The translations under genes were made by a program, and so were the position numbers. From Caulobacter endophyticus (GTDB lineage: Bacteria > Pseudomonadota > Alphaproteobacteria > Caulobacterales > Caulobacteraceae), in NCBI RefSeq assembly GCF_003116815.1, contig NZ_QDKQ01000074.1, positions 1 through 62,217 on the forward strand: 62,217 nt of DNA. The letters run 5' to 3'. A model generated the notes under the pieces. The model did no database searches. It was not told the DNA's origin and worked only from the letters and a program-made list of their open reading frames with translations. Numbering within the stretch: the stretch's first letter is position 1; the number at the start of each line of letters is the position of its first letter. Positions 1 through 8,186 of this stretch are shown here, in pieces.

Positions 1-39
1 GATCCGGCGGCGTTCGAGTTCTTCGAGAATGTGCTGCAA
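1..39 (-). CDS. Acyl-CoA (probably propionyl-CoA) carboxylase beta subunit, N-terminal fragment
   Basis: This is the first 13 codons of a gene that runs off the left edge. They read M(TTG)-QHILEELERRRI, the kind of N-terminus seen in biotin-dependent acyl-CoA carboxylase beta subunits such as PccB. The start is inferred to be TTG because GGAG lies six bases upstream and no ATG is in frame before the upstream stop. It is divergent from a ScfR/PccR-type regulator, a family known to control propionyl-CoA carboxylase genes. That context favours pccB. The fragment is too short to exclude another carboxylase. Confidence 0.55.
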   Translation of the reverse strand, partial: MQHILEELERRRI

Positions 40-133
40 GGAAGACTCCAGCCCGATGTGCGAACGTCGCAAAGAGCGTTTTTTGCGTGGTGTCGGCCGT
101 TCTTCTCAAGGGAATTGAGGTTTTGGCGAGAGC

Positions 134-172
134 TTGCGAAATTGCATTTTGTGAAATAGCAAAGTTGCGAAA
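134..172. promoter_or_regulatory. Candidate PccR/ScfR operator: three TTGYGAAA repeats
   Basis: Three near-identical octamers lie in the divergent promoter region: TTGCGAAA at 134-141, TTGTGAAA at 149-156 and TTGCGAAA at 165-172, spaced 15 and 16 bases apart. They resemble the TTTGCAAA half-sites reported for the ScfR regulator PccR. The last copy ends on the A of the regulator's own ATG, so binding would block both the start codon and the divergent carboxylase promoter. This suggests autoregulation; binding itself is inferred. Confidence 0.55.
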
Positions 173-1584
173 TGGGAGAGAAGCTGTTCATCGGGCCGCG
201 CCTGCGGCTGCTGCGCCAGTCCAGGGGCTGGAAGCTGGAGGCCTGCGCCGCCCAGCTGGGCCTGTCGGCCAGCTACCTGTCGCAGATCGAGGCCAACCAG
301 CGGCCGGTCACCGCCCGGGTGCTGATCGACGTCATGCGGGTGTTCGAGGTGGACGCCGCCTCGCTGGACGCCGCCGACGACCAGCGGCTGATCGCCGATC
401 TGCGCGAGGCGACGGCGGACGCGCCCGTCGGCGGACCAATGGGGAGCGATCCGCCAGCCCTGTCGGAGATCAAGGCGGCGGTGGCCAACACGCCCAATCT
501 CGCCAAGGCGTACCTCGATCTGCACCGCGCCTATCGCCGCCTCGACGAGCGGCTGAAGGCGACCGAGGAGGCGGTCTCGCTGGACGAGCGCGGGGCGGCC
601 AGCGCGCTGTTGCCCTATGAAGAGGTCCGCGACTTCTTCCACTACAAGAACAACTACATCCATAGCCTCGACGTCGCCGCGGAGACCCTTGCGACCGAGA
701 TCGGCGGGGGCGGCGAGCGGGCGCTGGAGGCGTATCTGGCCGATCGCCTGGGCGTGCGGGTGGTGCGCGGCGACGAGCCCGACCTGCTGCGCCACTGGGA
801 CGCCGCCAGCCGGACGGTGACCATCGGCGCGGCCCATCCGGAGGCGACGCGCAGCTTCCAACTGGCCTATCAGATCGCCGCGCTCACCTTGCCCGACATC
901 GTCGAGGCCGAGCTGTCGGCGGCGGGCTTTCGCAGCGACAGCGCCGCCAAGGTCTGCCGTACAGGTCTGCTGAACTACGCCGCCGGCGCGCTCGTCTTGC
1001 CCTACGAGCGGTTCCGCGAGGCGGCGCGGGCGGCGCGGCACGATATCGAGCGCCTGGCGCTCTCGTTCCAGACCAGCCTGGAGCAGGTGTTCCATCGCCT
1101 GTCGACACTGCAGCGGCCGGGCGCGCGGGGCGTGCCTTTCTACTTCGTGCGACTGGACCGGGCCGGCAACATCACCAAGCGCCACAGCGCCACGCGCCTG
1201 CAGTTCGCCCGCTTTGGCGGGGCCTGCCCGCTGTGGAACGTCCACGACGCCTTTGCGCGGCCCGACGCCTGGCTGGTGCAACTGGCGCAGATGCCCGACG
1301 CCGTCCGCTATGTCTGCATCGCCCGCGGGGTGGTGAAGCCTTCGGGCGCCTATCGCCAGGCCGAGCGGCGCTACGCCCTGGGCCTGGGCTGCGAGGCGGC
1401 TTACGCCGACCAGCTGGTCTATGCTGACGGACTGGACCTTGCGGGGCCGTCGGCGCCGATCGGGGTCAGCTGCCGGATCTGCGAGCGGGACGACTGCTCC
1501 CAGCGCGCCTTCCCGCCGGTGGACCGGGCCTTCGAGGTGTTCGAGGACGACCGCCGCTGGGTGCCCTTCTCGCTTAGGCCCTGA
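172..1584 (+). CDS. pccR: Short-chain acyl-CoA regulator (ScfR/PccR type), XRE family
   Basis: A 470-residue transcription factor with an N-terminal XRE helix-turn-helix (about residues 7-62; the recognition region contains SASYLSQIEANQRPVT). A middle IrrE-like segment and a C-terminal DUF2083 region follow. The C-terminus ends with a Cys-rich CRICERDDC patch typical of the family, whose members sense short-chain acyl-CoA. The start MGEKLFIGPRLRLLR matches the family and no Shine-Dalgarno precedes it, so the mRNA may be leaderless. The divergent neighbour is a carboxylase beta gene, consistent with control of propionyl-CoA use. The symbol is assigned by family and context. Confidence 0.8.
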   Translation: MGEKLFIGPRLRLLRQSRGWKLEACAAQLGLSASYLSQIEANQRPVTARVLIDVMRVFEVDAASLDAADDQRLIADLREATADAPVGGPMGSDPPALSEIKAAVANTPNLAKAYLDLHRAYRRLDERLKATEEAVSLDERGAASALLPYEEVRDFFHYKNNYIHSLDVAAETLATEIGGGGERALEAYLADRLGVRVVRGDEPDLLRHWDAASRTVTIGAAHPEATRSFQLAYQIAALTLPDIVEAELSAAGFRSDSAAKVCRTGLLNYAAGALVLPYERFREAARAARHDIERLALSFQTSLEQVFHRLSTLQRPGARGVPFYFVRLDRAGNITKRHSATRLQFARFGGACPLWNVHDAFARPDAWLVQLAQMPDAVRYVCIARGVVKPSGAYRQAERRYALGLGCEAAYADQLVYADGLDLAGPSAPIGVSCRICERDDCSQRAFPPVDRAFEVFEDDRRWVPFSLRP

Positions 1585-1590
1585 AACGAA

Positions 1591-1617
1591 GAAGGGGGCG
1601 CTCGCGGCGCCCCCTTC
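1591..1617. terminator. Bidirectional hairpin terminator
   Basis: A perfect 11-bp stem, GAAGGGGGCGC (1591-1601) with its complement (1607-1617), closes a 5-base loop between two converging genes. There is no T-tract, so strength is uncertain. Confidence 0.7.
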
Positions 1618-1637
1618 GGGAAGTTCGTCGAAGCCGA

Positions 1638-3308
1638 TCAGGCCTCGATGTCGACGTCCTTGGTTTCCTTCAGGAACAGCATGCCGATGATCGCCGTCAC
1701 GGCGGCCACCACGATCGGATACCAGAGGCCGTAGTAGATGTTGCCCGTGGCCGCGACCATGGCGAAGGCCGTGGTCGGCAGGAAGCCGCCGAACCAGCCG
1801 TTGCCGATATGGTAGGGCAGGCTCATCGAGGTGTAGCGGATGTTGGTGGGGAACAGCTCGACCAGCATGGCCGCCACCGGGCCGTAGACCATGGTCACGT
1901 AGATCACCAGCAGGGTCAGGACGAAGATCACCAGCGGCTTGTTGATCTTGGCCGGGTCGGCCTTCTCGGGATAGCCGGCGGTCTTCAGGGCTTCGCCGAG
2001 CTTGGCCTCCCAGGCCTTCTTCTCGACGGCGAACTGTTCCTTCGACAGGGTCTCGCCACGGAACGAGGGCAGGGTGGTCTCGCCGATGCGGACCTCGGCC
2101 ACCTCGCCGGCGGCGACCGGCTGGTTCTCGTAGCTGACGCCGGCCTTGGCCAGGTACGACTTGGCAAGATCGCAGGAGGTGTTGAACACCGTCTTGCCGA
2201 CGGGGTCGAACTGGAACGAGCAGTCGGCCGGATCGGCGATCACCGTGACCGGGGCCGAGGCCGTGGCGGCGGCCAGTTGCGGGTTGGCCGCGGCGGTGAG
2301 GGTTTTGAACAGCGGGAAGTAGGTGAGGGCGGCCAGCGCACAGCCCAGCATGATGATCGGCTTGCGGCCGATCTTGTCCGACAGCCAGCCGCAGACCACG
2401 AAGAACGGCGTGCCGATCAGCAGGGCGATGGCCACGAGGGTGTTGGCCGTGGCGCCGTCGACCTTGAGCATCTTCTCGATGAAGAACAGGGCGTAGAACT
2501 GACCGGTGTACCAGACCACGGCCTGGCCGGCGGTCAGGCCCACCAGGGCCAGGATGACGATCTTCAGGTTGCCCCAGCGGGCGAAGCTGTCCTTCAGGGG
2601 CTGCTTGGAGCCCTTGCCTTCGTCGACCATCTTCTGGAACGACGGGCTTTCGGAAAGTTGCAGGCGGATCCACAGCGACACGCCGAGCAGGGCGATCGAG
2701 ATCAGGAACGGAATGCGCCAGCCGAAAGCCTGGAAGGCGTCCTCGCCGACGGTCGAGCGGGTGGCCAGGATCACCACCAGGCTCAGGAACAGGCCGAAGG
2801 TCGCGGTGATCTGGATGAAGCTGGTGTAGAAGCCGCGCCGTCCGTGCGGTGCGTGCTCGGCGACATAGGTCGCCGCGCCGCCGTACTCGCCGCCCAGCGC
2901 CAGGCCCTGGATCAGGCGCATCAGGACGAGCGCTATGGGCGCGGCGACGCCGATCTGCTCGTAGCTGGGCAGCAGGCCGACGACGAAGGTCGACAGGCCC
3001 ATCAGCAGCATGGTGACGAGGAAGGTGTTCTTGCGGCCCCAGAGGTCGCCCAGGCGCCCGAACACCAATGCCCCGAACGGCCGCACCGCGAATCCTGCGG
3101 CGAAGGCCAGCAGGGCGAAGATGTAGCCCGTGGTCTCGTTCACGCCCGAGAAGAAGTGGTGGGTGATGTAGGTGGCCAGGGAGCCGTACAGGTAGAAGTC
3201 GTACCACTCGAAGACCGTGCCCACCGACGCCGCGCCGATGACCAATGCGTCCTTGCGCTGAACGGTCTCTCCGTTCTTGGCGCCTGACGTCGCTACGGCG
3301 TCAGCCAT
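1638..3308 (-). CDS. MFS metabolite:H+ symporter (MHS family) with a long periplasmic loop
   Basis: A 556-residue inner-membrane transporter of the metabolite:H+ symporter subgroup (relatives carry alpha-ketoglutarate, shikimate, citrate or proline). Diagnostic blocks are FEWYDFYLYGSLA at the start of TM1, GRLGDLWGRKN in the loop after TM2, GGEYGGA in TM4 and SDKIGRKP after TM8. It is about 120 residues longer than usual because of an insert at roughly residues 336-455 between TM9 and TM10. That insert faces the periplasm and holds two cysteines. GGAGG lies upstream of ATG at 3308. The substrate cannot be read from sequence; the nearby carboxylase regulator hints at an organic acid. Confidence 0.85.
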   Translation of the reverse strand: MADAVATSGAKNGETVQRKDALVIGAASVGTVFEWYDFYLYGSLATYITHHFFSGVNETTGYIFALLAFAAGFAVRPFGALVFGRLGDLWGRKNTFLVTMLLMGLSTFVVGLLPSYEQIGVAAPIALVLMRLIQGLALGGEYGGAATYVAEHAPHGRRGFYTSFIQITATFGLFLSLVVILATRSTVGEDAFQAFGWRIPFLISIALLGVSLWIRLQLSESPSFQKMVDEGKGSKQPLKDSFARWGNLKIVILALVGLTAGQAVVWYTGQFYALFFIEKMLKVDGATANTLVAIALLIGTPFFVVCGWLSDKIGRKPIIMLGCALAALTYFPLFKTLTAAANPQLAAATASAPVTVIADPADCSFQFDPVGKTVFNTSCDLAKSYLAKAGVSYENQPVAAGEVAEVRIGETTLPSFRGETLSKEQFAVEKKAWEAKLGEALKTAGYPEKADPAKINKPLVIFVLTLLVIYVTMVYGPVAAMLVELFPTNIRYTSMSLPYHIGNGWFGGFLPTTAFAMVAATGNIYYGLWYPIVVAAVTAIIGMLFLKETKDVDIEA

Positions 3309-3456
3309 ACTCGTATCCTCCTCGAAAAGCGTCGCCGCTTCGCGCGGCTGATCGTTGCGGGGATGATGGCAGGCGCCTCGCGGCTTCCGTAAAGGGGAAC
3401 TTTCGTGGAACGTGGGGCTGCGAACGACGATTTTCGGGGATTGGCCGGGTCGGTGC

Positions 3457-3470
3457 TGCCACCGGTGGCA
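3457..3470. promoter_or_regulatory. Perfect 14-bp palindrome upstream of the MHS transporter
   Basis: TGCCACCGGTGGCA reads the same on both strands. It lies about 150 bases upstream of the MHS transporter start and just past the stop of the decayed cyclotransferase fragment. It may be an operator or a small hairpin; no regulator is assigned. Confidence 0.3.
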
Positions 3471-3489
3471 TGACGAACCCGCCAGGAGG

Positions 3490-3675
3490 TCAGGCCAGGG
3501 CGTAGATCCAGGCCTCGAACGGACCAGCCCCGGTTTCGACCGTGACGCTTACCCTGCGGTAGCCGGCGCCCTCGAAGGCGTCCAGACGCGGCCAGTGCGT
3601 TTCCAAGGCTTCGCTTTCCAGCACCTGCACCGCGATCGCTTCGTCTTGCGAGACGTCGTCATCTGGAGGCCTCCG
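3490..3675 (-). pseudogene. C-terminal remnant of a gamma-glutamylcyclotransferase (AIG2-like) gene
   Basis: An open frame of 61 codons overlaps the 3' end of the upstream hydrolase gene in another frame. Its translation contains LDAFEGAGYRRVSV and ends GPFEAWIYALA. This is the hallmark C-terminal strand region of gamma-glutamylcyclotransferase-like (AIG2) domains, including the LD-x-x-E-G and YRR elements. The N-terminal half with the YGTL substrate loop is absent: the frame is closed upstream by a stop inside the hydrolase gene. No ATG is present; only internal GTG codons could start a roughly 45-residue peptide. It most likely represents a truncated gene left after a deletion. Confidence 0.6.
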
Positions 3676-4366
3676 TCAGCCAGGCGCGCAGCAGGGCGGT
3701 GGTTTCCTCGGGGCGCTCCATGGCCGGCAGGTGGCCGCAGTCTTCGAAGACGTGCAGCCGCGAGCCGGGGATGGCGGCATGGATCGCCTGAGACTCGGCC
3801 GGCGGGGTCAGTTGGTCGCTGTCGCCGACCGCCACCAGGGTCGGGATCGTGATCGACGGCAGCAGCGGGAAGGAGTCCGGCCGGCCGAGGATGGCGCGCT
3901 GCTGGCGCAGGAAGGCCGGGCCGCCGACGCGCGCGGCCATGGCCTTGACCTCGGCGCCCAGCGGCTCGTCCAGGCGCGAGACGTGGAGGAGTTGGGGCAG
4001 CATGCGCTGGGTGACCCCCAGGAAGCGGCCGACTTCCAGCGCTGCCATGGCGCGGCGGCGGCTCTCGGCGCGGGCGGGCGTGTCGGGGGCGGCGCTGGTG
4101 GCCAGCAGGGCCAGGCGCTCCACGCGGTGCGGCGCCTGGCGCAGGATCTCGAAGGCGACGTAGCCGCCCATGGACAGGCCGGCCAGGGCGAAGGTCGGCG
4201 GCGCGGCCGCGAGCACGCGCTGGGCCATGGCCGTGACGCTGTCGTCCAAGGTCAGGTCGGCGATGATCGGCTCGGCGATATCGGCGAGGCCGTCGGCCTG
4301 GTCGCGCCACAGGCGGGCGTCGCATAGCAGGCCGGGCAGGAAGACAAGGGCTTGGCGGTCGGTCAT
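3659..4366 (-). CDS. Alpha/beta hydrolase
   Basis: A 235-residue soluble alpha/beta-hydrolase. It has an N-terminal oxyanion strand (LVFLPGLLCDARLW), the nucleophile elbow GLSMGG with Ser near residue 77, an acid loop at VGDSDQLTPP and a C-terminal FEDCGHLPAMERPEE segment carrying the catalytic His. The closest look is to esterase or peroxidase-like hydrolases; the substrate is unknown. The start ATG overlaps the stop of the upstream MFS gene (ATGA), so the two are translationally coupled. Confidence 0.85.
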   Translation of the reverse strand: MTDRQALVFLPGLLCDARLWRDQADGLADIAEPIIADLTLDDSVTAMAQRVLAAAPPTFALAGLSMGGYVAFEILRQAPHRVERLALLATSAAPDTPARAESRRRAMAALEVGRFLGVTQRMLPQLLHVSRLDEPLGAEVKAMAARVGGPAFLRQQRAILGRPDSFPLLPSITIPTLVAVGDSDQLTPPAESQAIHAAIPGSRLHVFEDCGHLPAMERPEETTALLRAWLTEASR

Positions 4367-5571
4367 GACGGGTCTTCCGAGGGAATGCGCAGGGCCAGGA
4401 CGACGCCGGCCAGGGCGAGCATGGCGGTGAAGCCGGCGACGGCGGGCCAGGCCCCATGGCGCCAGAACCAGCCGCCGACCGCGCCGGCCAGGCTGGAGCC
4501 GGCATAGTAGAACAGCAGGTACAACGCCGCCGACTGGCCCTTGGCCGGACCGGCCAGCCGCCCGACCCAGCCGCTGGCCACCGCGTGGGCGATGAAGAAG
4601 CCGGTGGTCACAAGGGCGATGCCGGCGATGACGCTGACGAGGCTGGTCGGCAGGGTCAGGGCGATCCCAGCTAGCATGACGGCGAGGCCGGTCAGCAGCA
4701 GTCGGCGGCGGCCGTCGCGCTCGGCCAGGCGTCCGGCGGTCGAGGATGACCATACCCCGAAGGCGTAGACCAGGAAGATCAGGCCGACCTGGGTCTGGCT
4801 AAGATGATAGGGCGCGCCTTCCAGCCGGAATTCGACGTAGTTGAACAAGGCCACGAACACGCCGGTCAGGCAGAAGCCGAGGGTAAACAGCGCCAGCAGG
4901 CCGGGCCGCCGCCAGGCCTCGTTCCAGGTACGCAGGCGGTCGGACAGCCGCTCGGGCGCGGGCGCACGGACATGGCGGGGCTTGGGCAGCAGGGCGAAGA
5001 AGGCTAGGGCGGCCACCAGGTCGATGACCCCGATGGCGGCCATGGCCATGCGCCAGTCGAAGCTCGCCAGCAGCAGGCCCATGCCGACCCGCCCGGCCAT
5101 GCCGCCAAAGGCGGTGCCGGCGACGTAGAGGCCCATTGCCGCGGCCAGGTCAGAGGCTTGCGTCTCCTCGGCCAGATAGGTCATGGCCACGGCGGGCACG
5201 CCGCCCAGCAGCAGGCCCTCGGCGGCGCGGGCGAGGAGCAGCAGCGGCCAGGTCGGGGCCAGGGCGGCCGCCATGTTGCAGGCCGCCGCCAGCACCATCG
5301 AGCCGAACATCAGGGTCTTGAGGTTCAACCGCTGGGCCGCGCCCCCGGCCAAGAGGATGGCGACGGCGAGCGTCGCGGTGCTCAGCGAGAGGGCCAGGGC
5401 GCTATGGGCGGGCGACAGCTCGAAGGTGTGCGCGAAGGTCGGCAGCAGCGGCTGCACGCAGTAGAGCAGGCTGAAGGTCGAGAAGCCGCCGAGGAACAGG
5501 GCCAGCGACATCCGGCGCAGGCGGCCGGCGTCCCGGGCGGGAGAAGCGGCGAGGATGGCGGCGGCGGTCAT
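4363..5571 (-). CDS. MFS transporter, YnfM-like exporter
   Basis: A 402-residue, 12-helix major facilitator. The first helix region FSTFSLLYCVQPLLP followed by a helix-rich protein resembles the YnfM/arabinose-efflux-like group. The loop after TM2 (GGAAQRLNLKTLM) is weakly conserved, while AGRLAERDGRRRLL after TM8 keeps the MFS pattern. It is divergent from a LysR gene and coupled to a downstream hydrolase. The arrangement suggests a LysR-controlled efflux and detoxification pair. Confidence 0.8.
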   Translation of the reverse strand: MTAAAILAASPARDAGRLRRMSLALFLGGFSTFSLLYCVQPLLPTFAHTFELSPAHSALALSLSTATLAVAILLAGGAAQRLNLKTLMFGSMVLAAACNMAAALAPTWPLLLLARAAEGLLLGGVPAVAMTYLAEETQASDLAAAMGLYVAGTAFGGMAGRVGMGLLLASFDWRMAMAAIGVIDLVAALAFFALLPKPRHVRAPAPERLSDRLRTWNEAWRRPGLLALFTLGFCLTGVFVALFNYVEFRLEGAPYHLSQTQVGLIFLVYAFGVWSSSTAGRLAERDGRRRLLLTGLAVMLAGIALTLPTSLVSVIAGIALVTTGFFIAHAVASGWVGRLAGPAKGQSAALYLLFYYAGSSLAGAVGGWFWRHGAWPAVAGFTAMLALAGVVLALRIPSEDPS

Positions 5572-5613
5572 GGGGTTGATCTAGAACTCCGCCCTCCGAC
5601 AGTCCAATATATG

Positions 5614-5633
5614 GCGATCGGATTTTCGATAGC
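5614..5633. promoter_or_regulatory. Candidate LysR operator
   Basis: An inverted repeat GCGATCG (5614-5620) and CGATAGC (5627-5633), separated by 6 bases, matches at 6 of 7 positions per arm. It lies in the 75-base divergent region between the MFS exporter and the LysR gene, about 15 bases before the LysR start. That is the usual place for an autoregulatory LysR site. Confidence 0.45.
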
Positions 5634-5646
5634 TTTTGGAGATGAC

Positions 5647-6531
5647 GTGGAACTGCGTCACATCCGCTACTTCCTGGCCGTGGCCGAGGAGGGGCATTTC
5701 ACGCGGGCCGCCGCCCGGATCGGCATCGGCCAGCCGCCGCTGAGCCAGCAGATCAAGGATCTGGAGGCCGAGCTCGGCGTGACCCTGTTCAGGCGGCTGC
5801 CGACCGGGGCGCAATTGACCGAGGCGGGCAGGGCGTTCCAAGCCGCTGTCCGCAATATGCCAGACCAGGCCAAGCTGGCGGCCCTGCAGGCCCAGAAGGC
5901 GGCGCGAGGCGAGAGCGGCTCGCTGCGTCTGGGCTTCACCGGCTCGGCTGTGCTGAACCGCGCGGTCCAGGCCTCGGTGCGGGCCTATCGCCGACGCTAT
6001 CCGGACGTGGAGCTGTCGCTGACCGAGACCAACAGCACCCATCTGGCGGCCGAGGTCGCCGAGGGGGCGCTGGACGCGGCCTTCCTCCGCCCGGGAGCGG
6101 TCGAGCTGGAGGGCCTGCGGATCCACGACCTGGACGGCGAGGAGATGGTCGCGGTGCTGCCGGTCTCGCATCCGGCGGCGGCCGGCGAGGCGGTGGACCT
6201 GCACGACCTGCGGGCCGAGGCGTTCATCCTGACGCCGCGGGGCCTGGGACCCACGGTCTATGACGCGGCCGTCGAGGCCTGTCGCCGCAGCGGCTTCGAA
6301 CCGACCTTAGGCCAGCCGGCGCCGCAGATGCTGTCGCTGGTGGCGCTGGTCGCGGCCGAGCTGGGAGTGTCGATCGTGCCGGTGTCGATGGCCCGGCTGG
6401 CGCTGGACGGGGTGGTCTTCCGCCCCATCGCCGGGAGAACGCCGATCGCGCAACTCAGCCTAGTGACTGGGAAAACGCCGTCACCCGCCCTGCAAAACTT
6501 TGTCAGGATCGCGCTCGGTTCCGAGGGTTGA
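5647..6531 (+). CDS. LysR family transcriptional regulator
   Basis: A 294-residue LysR-type regulator. The N-terminal winged helix-turn-helix begins (V/M)ELRHIRYFLAVAEEGHFTRAA and includes GQPPLSQQIKDLE. An effector-binding domain of two alpha/beta lobes follows from about residue 90. The GTG start is chosen because GGAG sits five bases before it and because the family begins with MELRHLRYF. An upstream in-frame ATG at 5611 would add 12 atypical residues. It probably controls the divergent MFS-hydrolase pair. Confidence 0.85.
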   Translation: MELRHIRYFLAVAEEGHFTRAAARIGIGQPPLSQQIKDLEAELGVTLFRRLPTGAQLTEAGRAFQAAVRNMPDQAKLAALQAQKAARGESGSLRLGFTGSAVLNRAVQASVRAYRRRYPDVELSLTETNSTHLAAEVAEGALDAAFLRPGAVELEGLRIHDLDGEEMVAVLPVSHPAAAGEAVDLHDLRAEAFILTPRGLGPTVYDAAVEACRRSGFEPTLGQPAPQMLSLVALVAAELGVSIVPVSMARLALDGVVFRPIAGRTPIAQLSLVTGKTPSPALQNFVRIALGSEG

Positions 6532-6536
6532 TTTGT

Positions 6537-6556
6537 AATATCAATACGAAGATATT
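6537..6556. promoter_or_regulatory. Inverted repeat upstream of galactanase
   Basis: AATATC (6537-6542) and GATATT (6551-6556) form a perfect inverted repeat with an 8-base centre in an AT-rich island 64 bases before the GH53 start. It may be an operator for a sugar-responsive repressor. No regulator gene lies in the cluster, so the partner is unknown. Confidence 0.35.
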
Positions 6557-6619
6557 CCGCGCCGAAATCCCGGCCGGGCCTTCATCGTGGCCGGGGAACA
6601 CAGAACGGGAGCATTCGCC

Positions 6620-7981
6620 ATGTCGGGACATCTTCGGAAGCTGGGCTTGGGTCTAATCGCCGGCCTGATGGCCTCCACCGCCGCGGTCGCTGCTGAACCG
6701 AAGACCTATCTCGGCGTCGACATCTCCTACGCCAACGAGATGGACGATTGCGGCGCGGTCTACCGCTCGGGCGACAAGACCGTCGAGCAGTACCAGTTCT
6801 TCAAGGACGCCGGCTCGAACATCGCCCGCATCCGTCTGTGGAACGACCCGCAGTGGACGAACTATTCGAACATCGCCGACGTCACCAAGAGCATCAAGCG
6901 CGCCAAGGCCGCCGGTCTGCAGGTGCTGCTCGACTTCCACTATTCGGACGACTGGGCCGACGGTGAGAAGCAGCTGGCTCCCAAGGCCTGGGAAAAGCTG
7001 TCGACGCCGGAACAGGCCAAGGCCCTCTACGCCTTCACCTACGACACCCTGACCAAGCTGGACGCCCAGGGCCTGATGCCCGACCTGGTGCAGGTGGGCA
7101 ACGAGACCAACGGCGAGATCGTCTCGAGCCTGGCCAAGGCCAAGGACCCGATCAACTGGGAGCGCAACGCGCTGCTGTTCAACGCCGGCATCAAGGCCGT
7201 GCGTGACGCCGGCGCCAAGGGCTCGAAGAACCCGCGGGTGATGCTGCACATCGCCCAGCCCGACACGGTCGAGGACTGGTTCGCGGCCGCGGCCAAGGCC
7301 GGCGTCACCGACTACGACATGATCGGCATCAGCTACTACAGCAAGTGGTCCAAGCGCTCGATGGCCCAACTGGGCGAGTCCATCAACCGCCTGCGCCACA
7401 CCTATGCGGCCGACGTGGTGGTGGTCGAGACGTCCTATCCCTTCACCACCGAGGGCGCCGACAGCTCGCCCAATCTGCTGGGCGAGGATTCCCTGATCCC
7501 CGGCTATCCGGCCACTCAGGAAGGCCAGAAGAAGTACCTGATCGACCTGACCCAGCTGGTCTTCGCCAGCGGCGGCACGGGCGTCTTCTACTGGGAGCCG
7601 TCCTGGGTCTCGACCAAGTGCAAGACGCGCTGGGGCACGGGCTCGAACTGGGAGAACTCGACCCTGTTCGACTTCAGGGGGCAGCCGGTCCAGGGGATCA
7701 AGTGGCTGTCCTCGACCTACGTCATGCCCGTCGAGACGACCTTCAAGGTGACGGCGGGCGACAAGCCGGCGGCCTTCATCGACGGCGACTTCCTGGGCGG
7801 GGTGGGTCCGCGCCCGATGGTTCGCGAAGGCGCCGATTTCGTCTATCGCACGCGCCTGATGCCGGGCGCCTCGGTGACCGTCGCCACCGCTCCGACGGCG
7901 GAAGCGGTGGAGGCGGCTTCGGCTGTTACCGCGACCATCTCGACCAAGCCCAGCGCCGTGCGGTTGCCCGCCCAGCCCTGA
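6620..7981 (+). CDS. Secreted GH53 endo-beta-1,4-galactanase (arabinogalactan)
   Basis: A 453-residue protein with a Sec signal peptide (about residues 1-25, ending VAAEP) and a GH53 barrel. The acid/base Glu is E162 in VGNETNGE and the nucleophile is E270 in VVETSYPF. Other family signatures are YLGVDISYANEM, RIRLWNDP and DFHYSDDWADG. It cleaves beta-1,4-galactan, as in pectin type I arabinogalactan. A roughly 75-residue C-terminal extension follows the barrel. ATG at 6620 is chosen for its GGGAG site; an upstream in-frame codon would break the signal peptide. It precedes a TonB-dependent receptor and a GH2 galactosidase. Confidence 0.9.
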   Translation: MSGHLRKLGLGLIAGLMASTAAVAAEPKTYLGVDISYANEMDDCGAVYRSGDKTVEQYQFFKDAGSNIARIRLWNDPQWTNYSNIADVTKSIKRAKAAGLQVLLDFHYSDDWADGEKQLAPKAWEKLSTPEQAKALYAFTYDTLTKLDAQGLMPDLVQVGNETNGEIVSSLAKAKDPINWERNALLFNAGIKAVRDAGAKGSKNPRVMLHIAQPDTVEDWFAAAAKAGVTDYDMIGISYYSKWSKRSMAQLGESINRLRHTYAADVVVVETSYPFTTEGADSSPNLLGEDSLIPGYPATQEGQKKYLIDLTQLVFASGGTGVFYWEPSWVSTKCKTRWGTGSNWENSTLFDFRGQPVQGIKWLSSTYVMPVETTFKVTAGDKPAAFIDGDFLGGVGPRPMVREGADFVYRTRLMPGASVTVATAPTAEAVEAASAVTATISTKPSAVRLPAQP

Positions 7982-8016
7982 CGGCTTGTCAGATGTGATT
8001 GATATGATAAATAGCA

Positions 8017-8049
8017 CTGGCGCGCCGGTCCGCAGAGCCGGCGCGTCAG
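8017..8049 (+). terminator. Hairpin between galactanase and receptor genes
   Basis: A 12-bp stem (8017-8028 with 8038-8049, including one G-T pair) encloses a 9-base loop 36 bases after the galactanase stop. No T-run follows. It could be a terminator, an mRNA-stabilising end, or an attenuator before the receptor gene. Confidence 0.5.
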
Positions 8050-8186
8050 CGTCCGTCAGAGACGTGGTTTCCTTCGGCGCGGACCGTCGCGCCCCACTGA
8101 TCCGGCCGTTGGACGCCGGTCCTCTCCGCAAAACCAGAAGACAGCCACGCCCGCAGAAGGCGTCGCGTCCTAATTGGGGGAACTAG

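Noticed and set aside
106..3207. Very long minus-strand open frame (over 1,000 codons) across the regulator and transporter genes
   Set aside because: Its translation is rich in Arg, Gly, Pro and Gln without family motifs. It is the antisense and frame shadow of the PccR-like and MHS genes.
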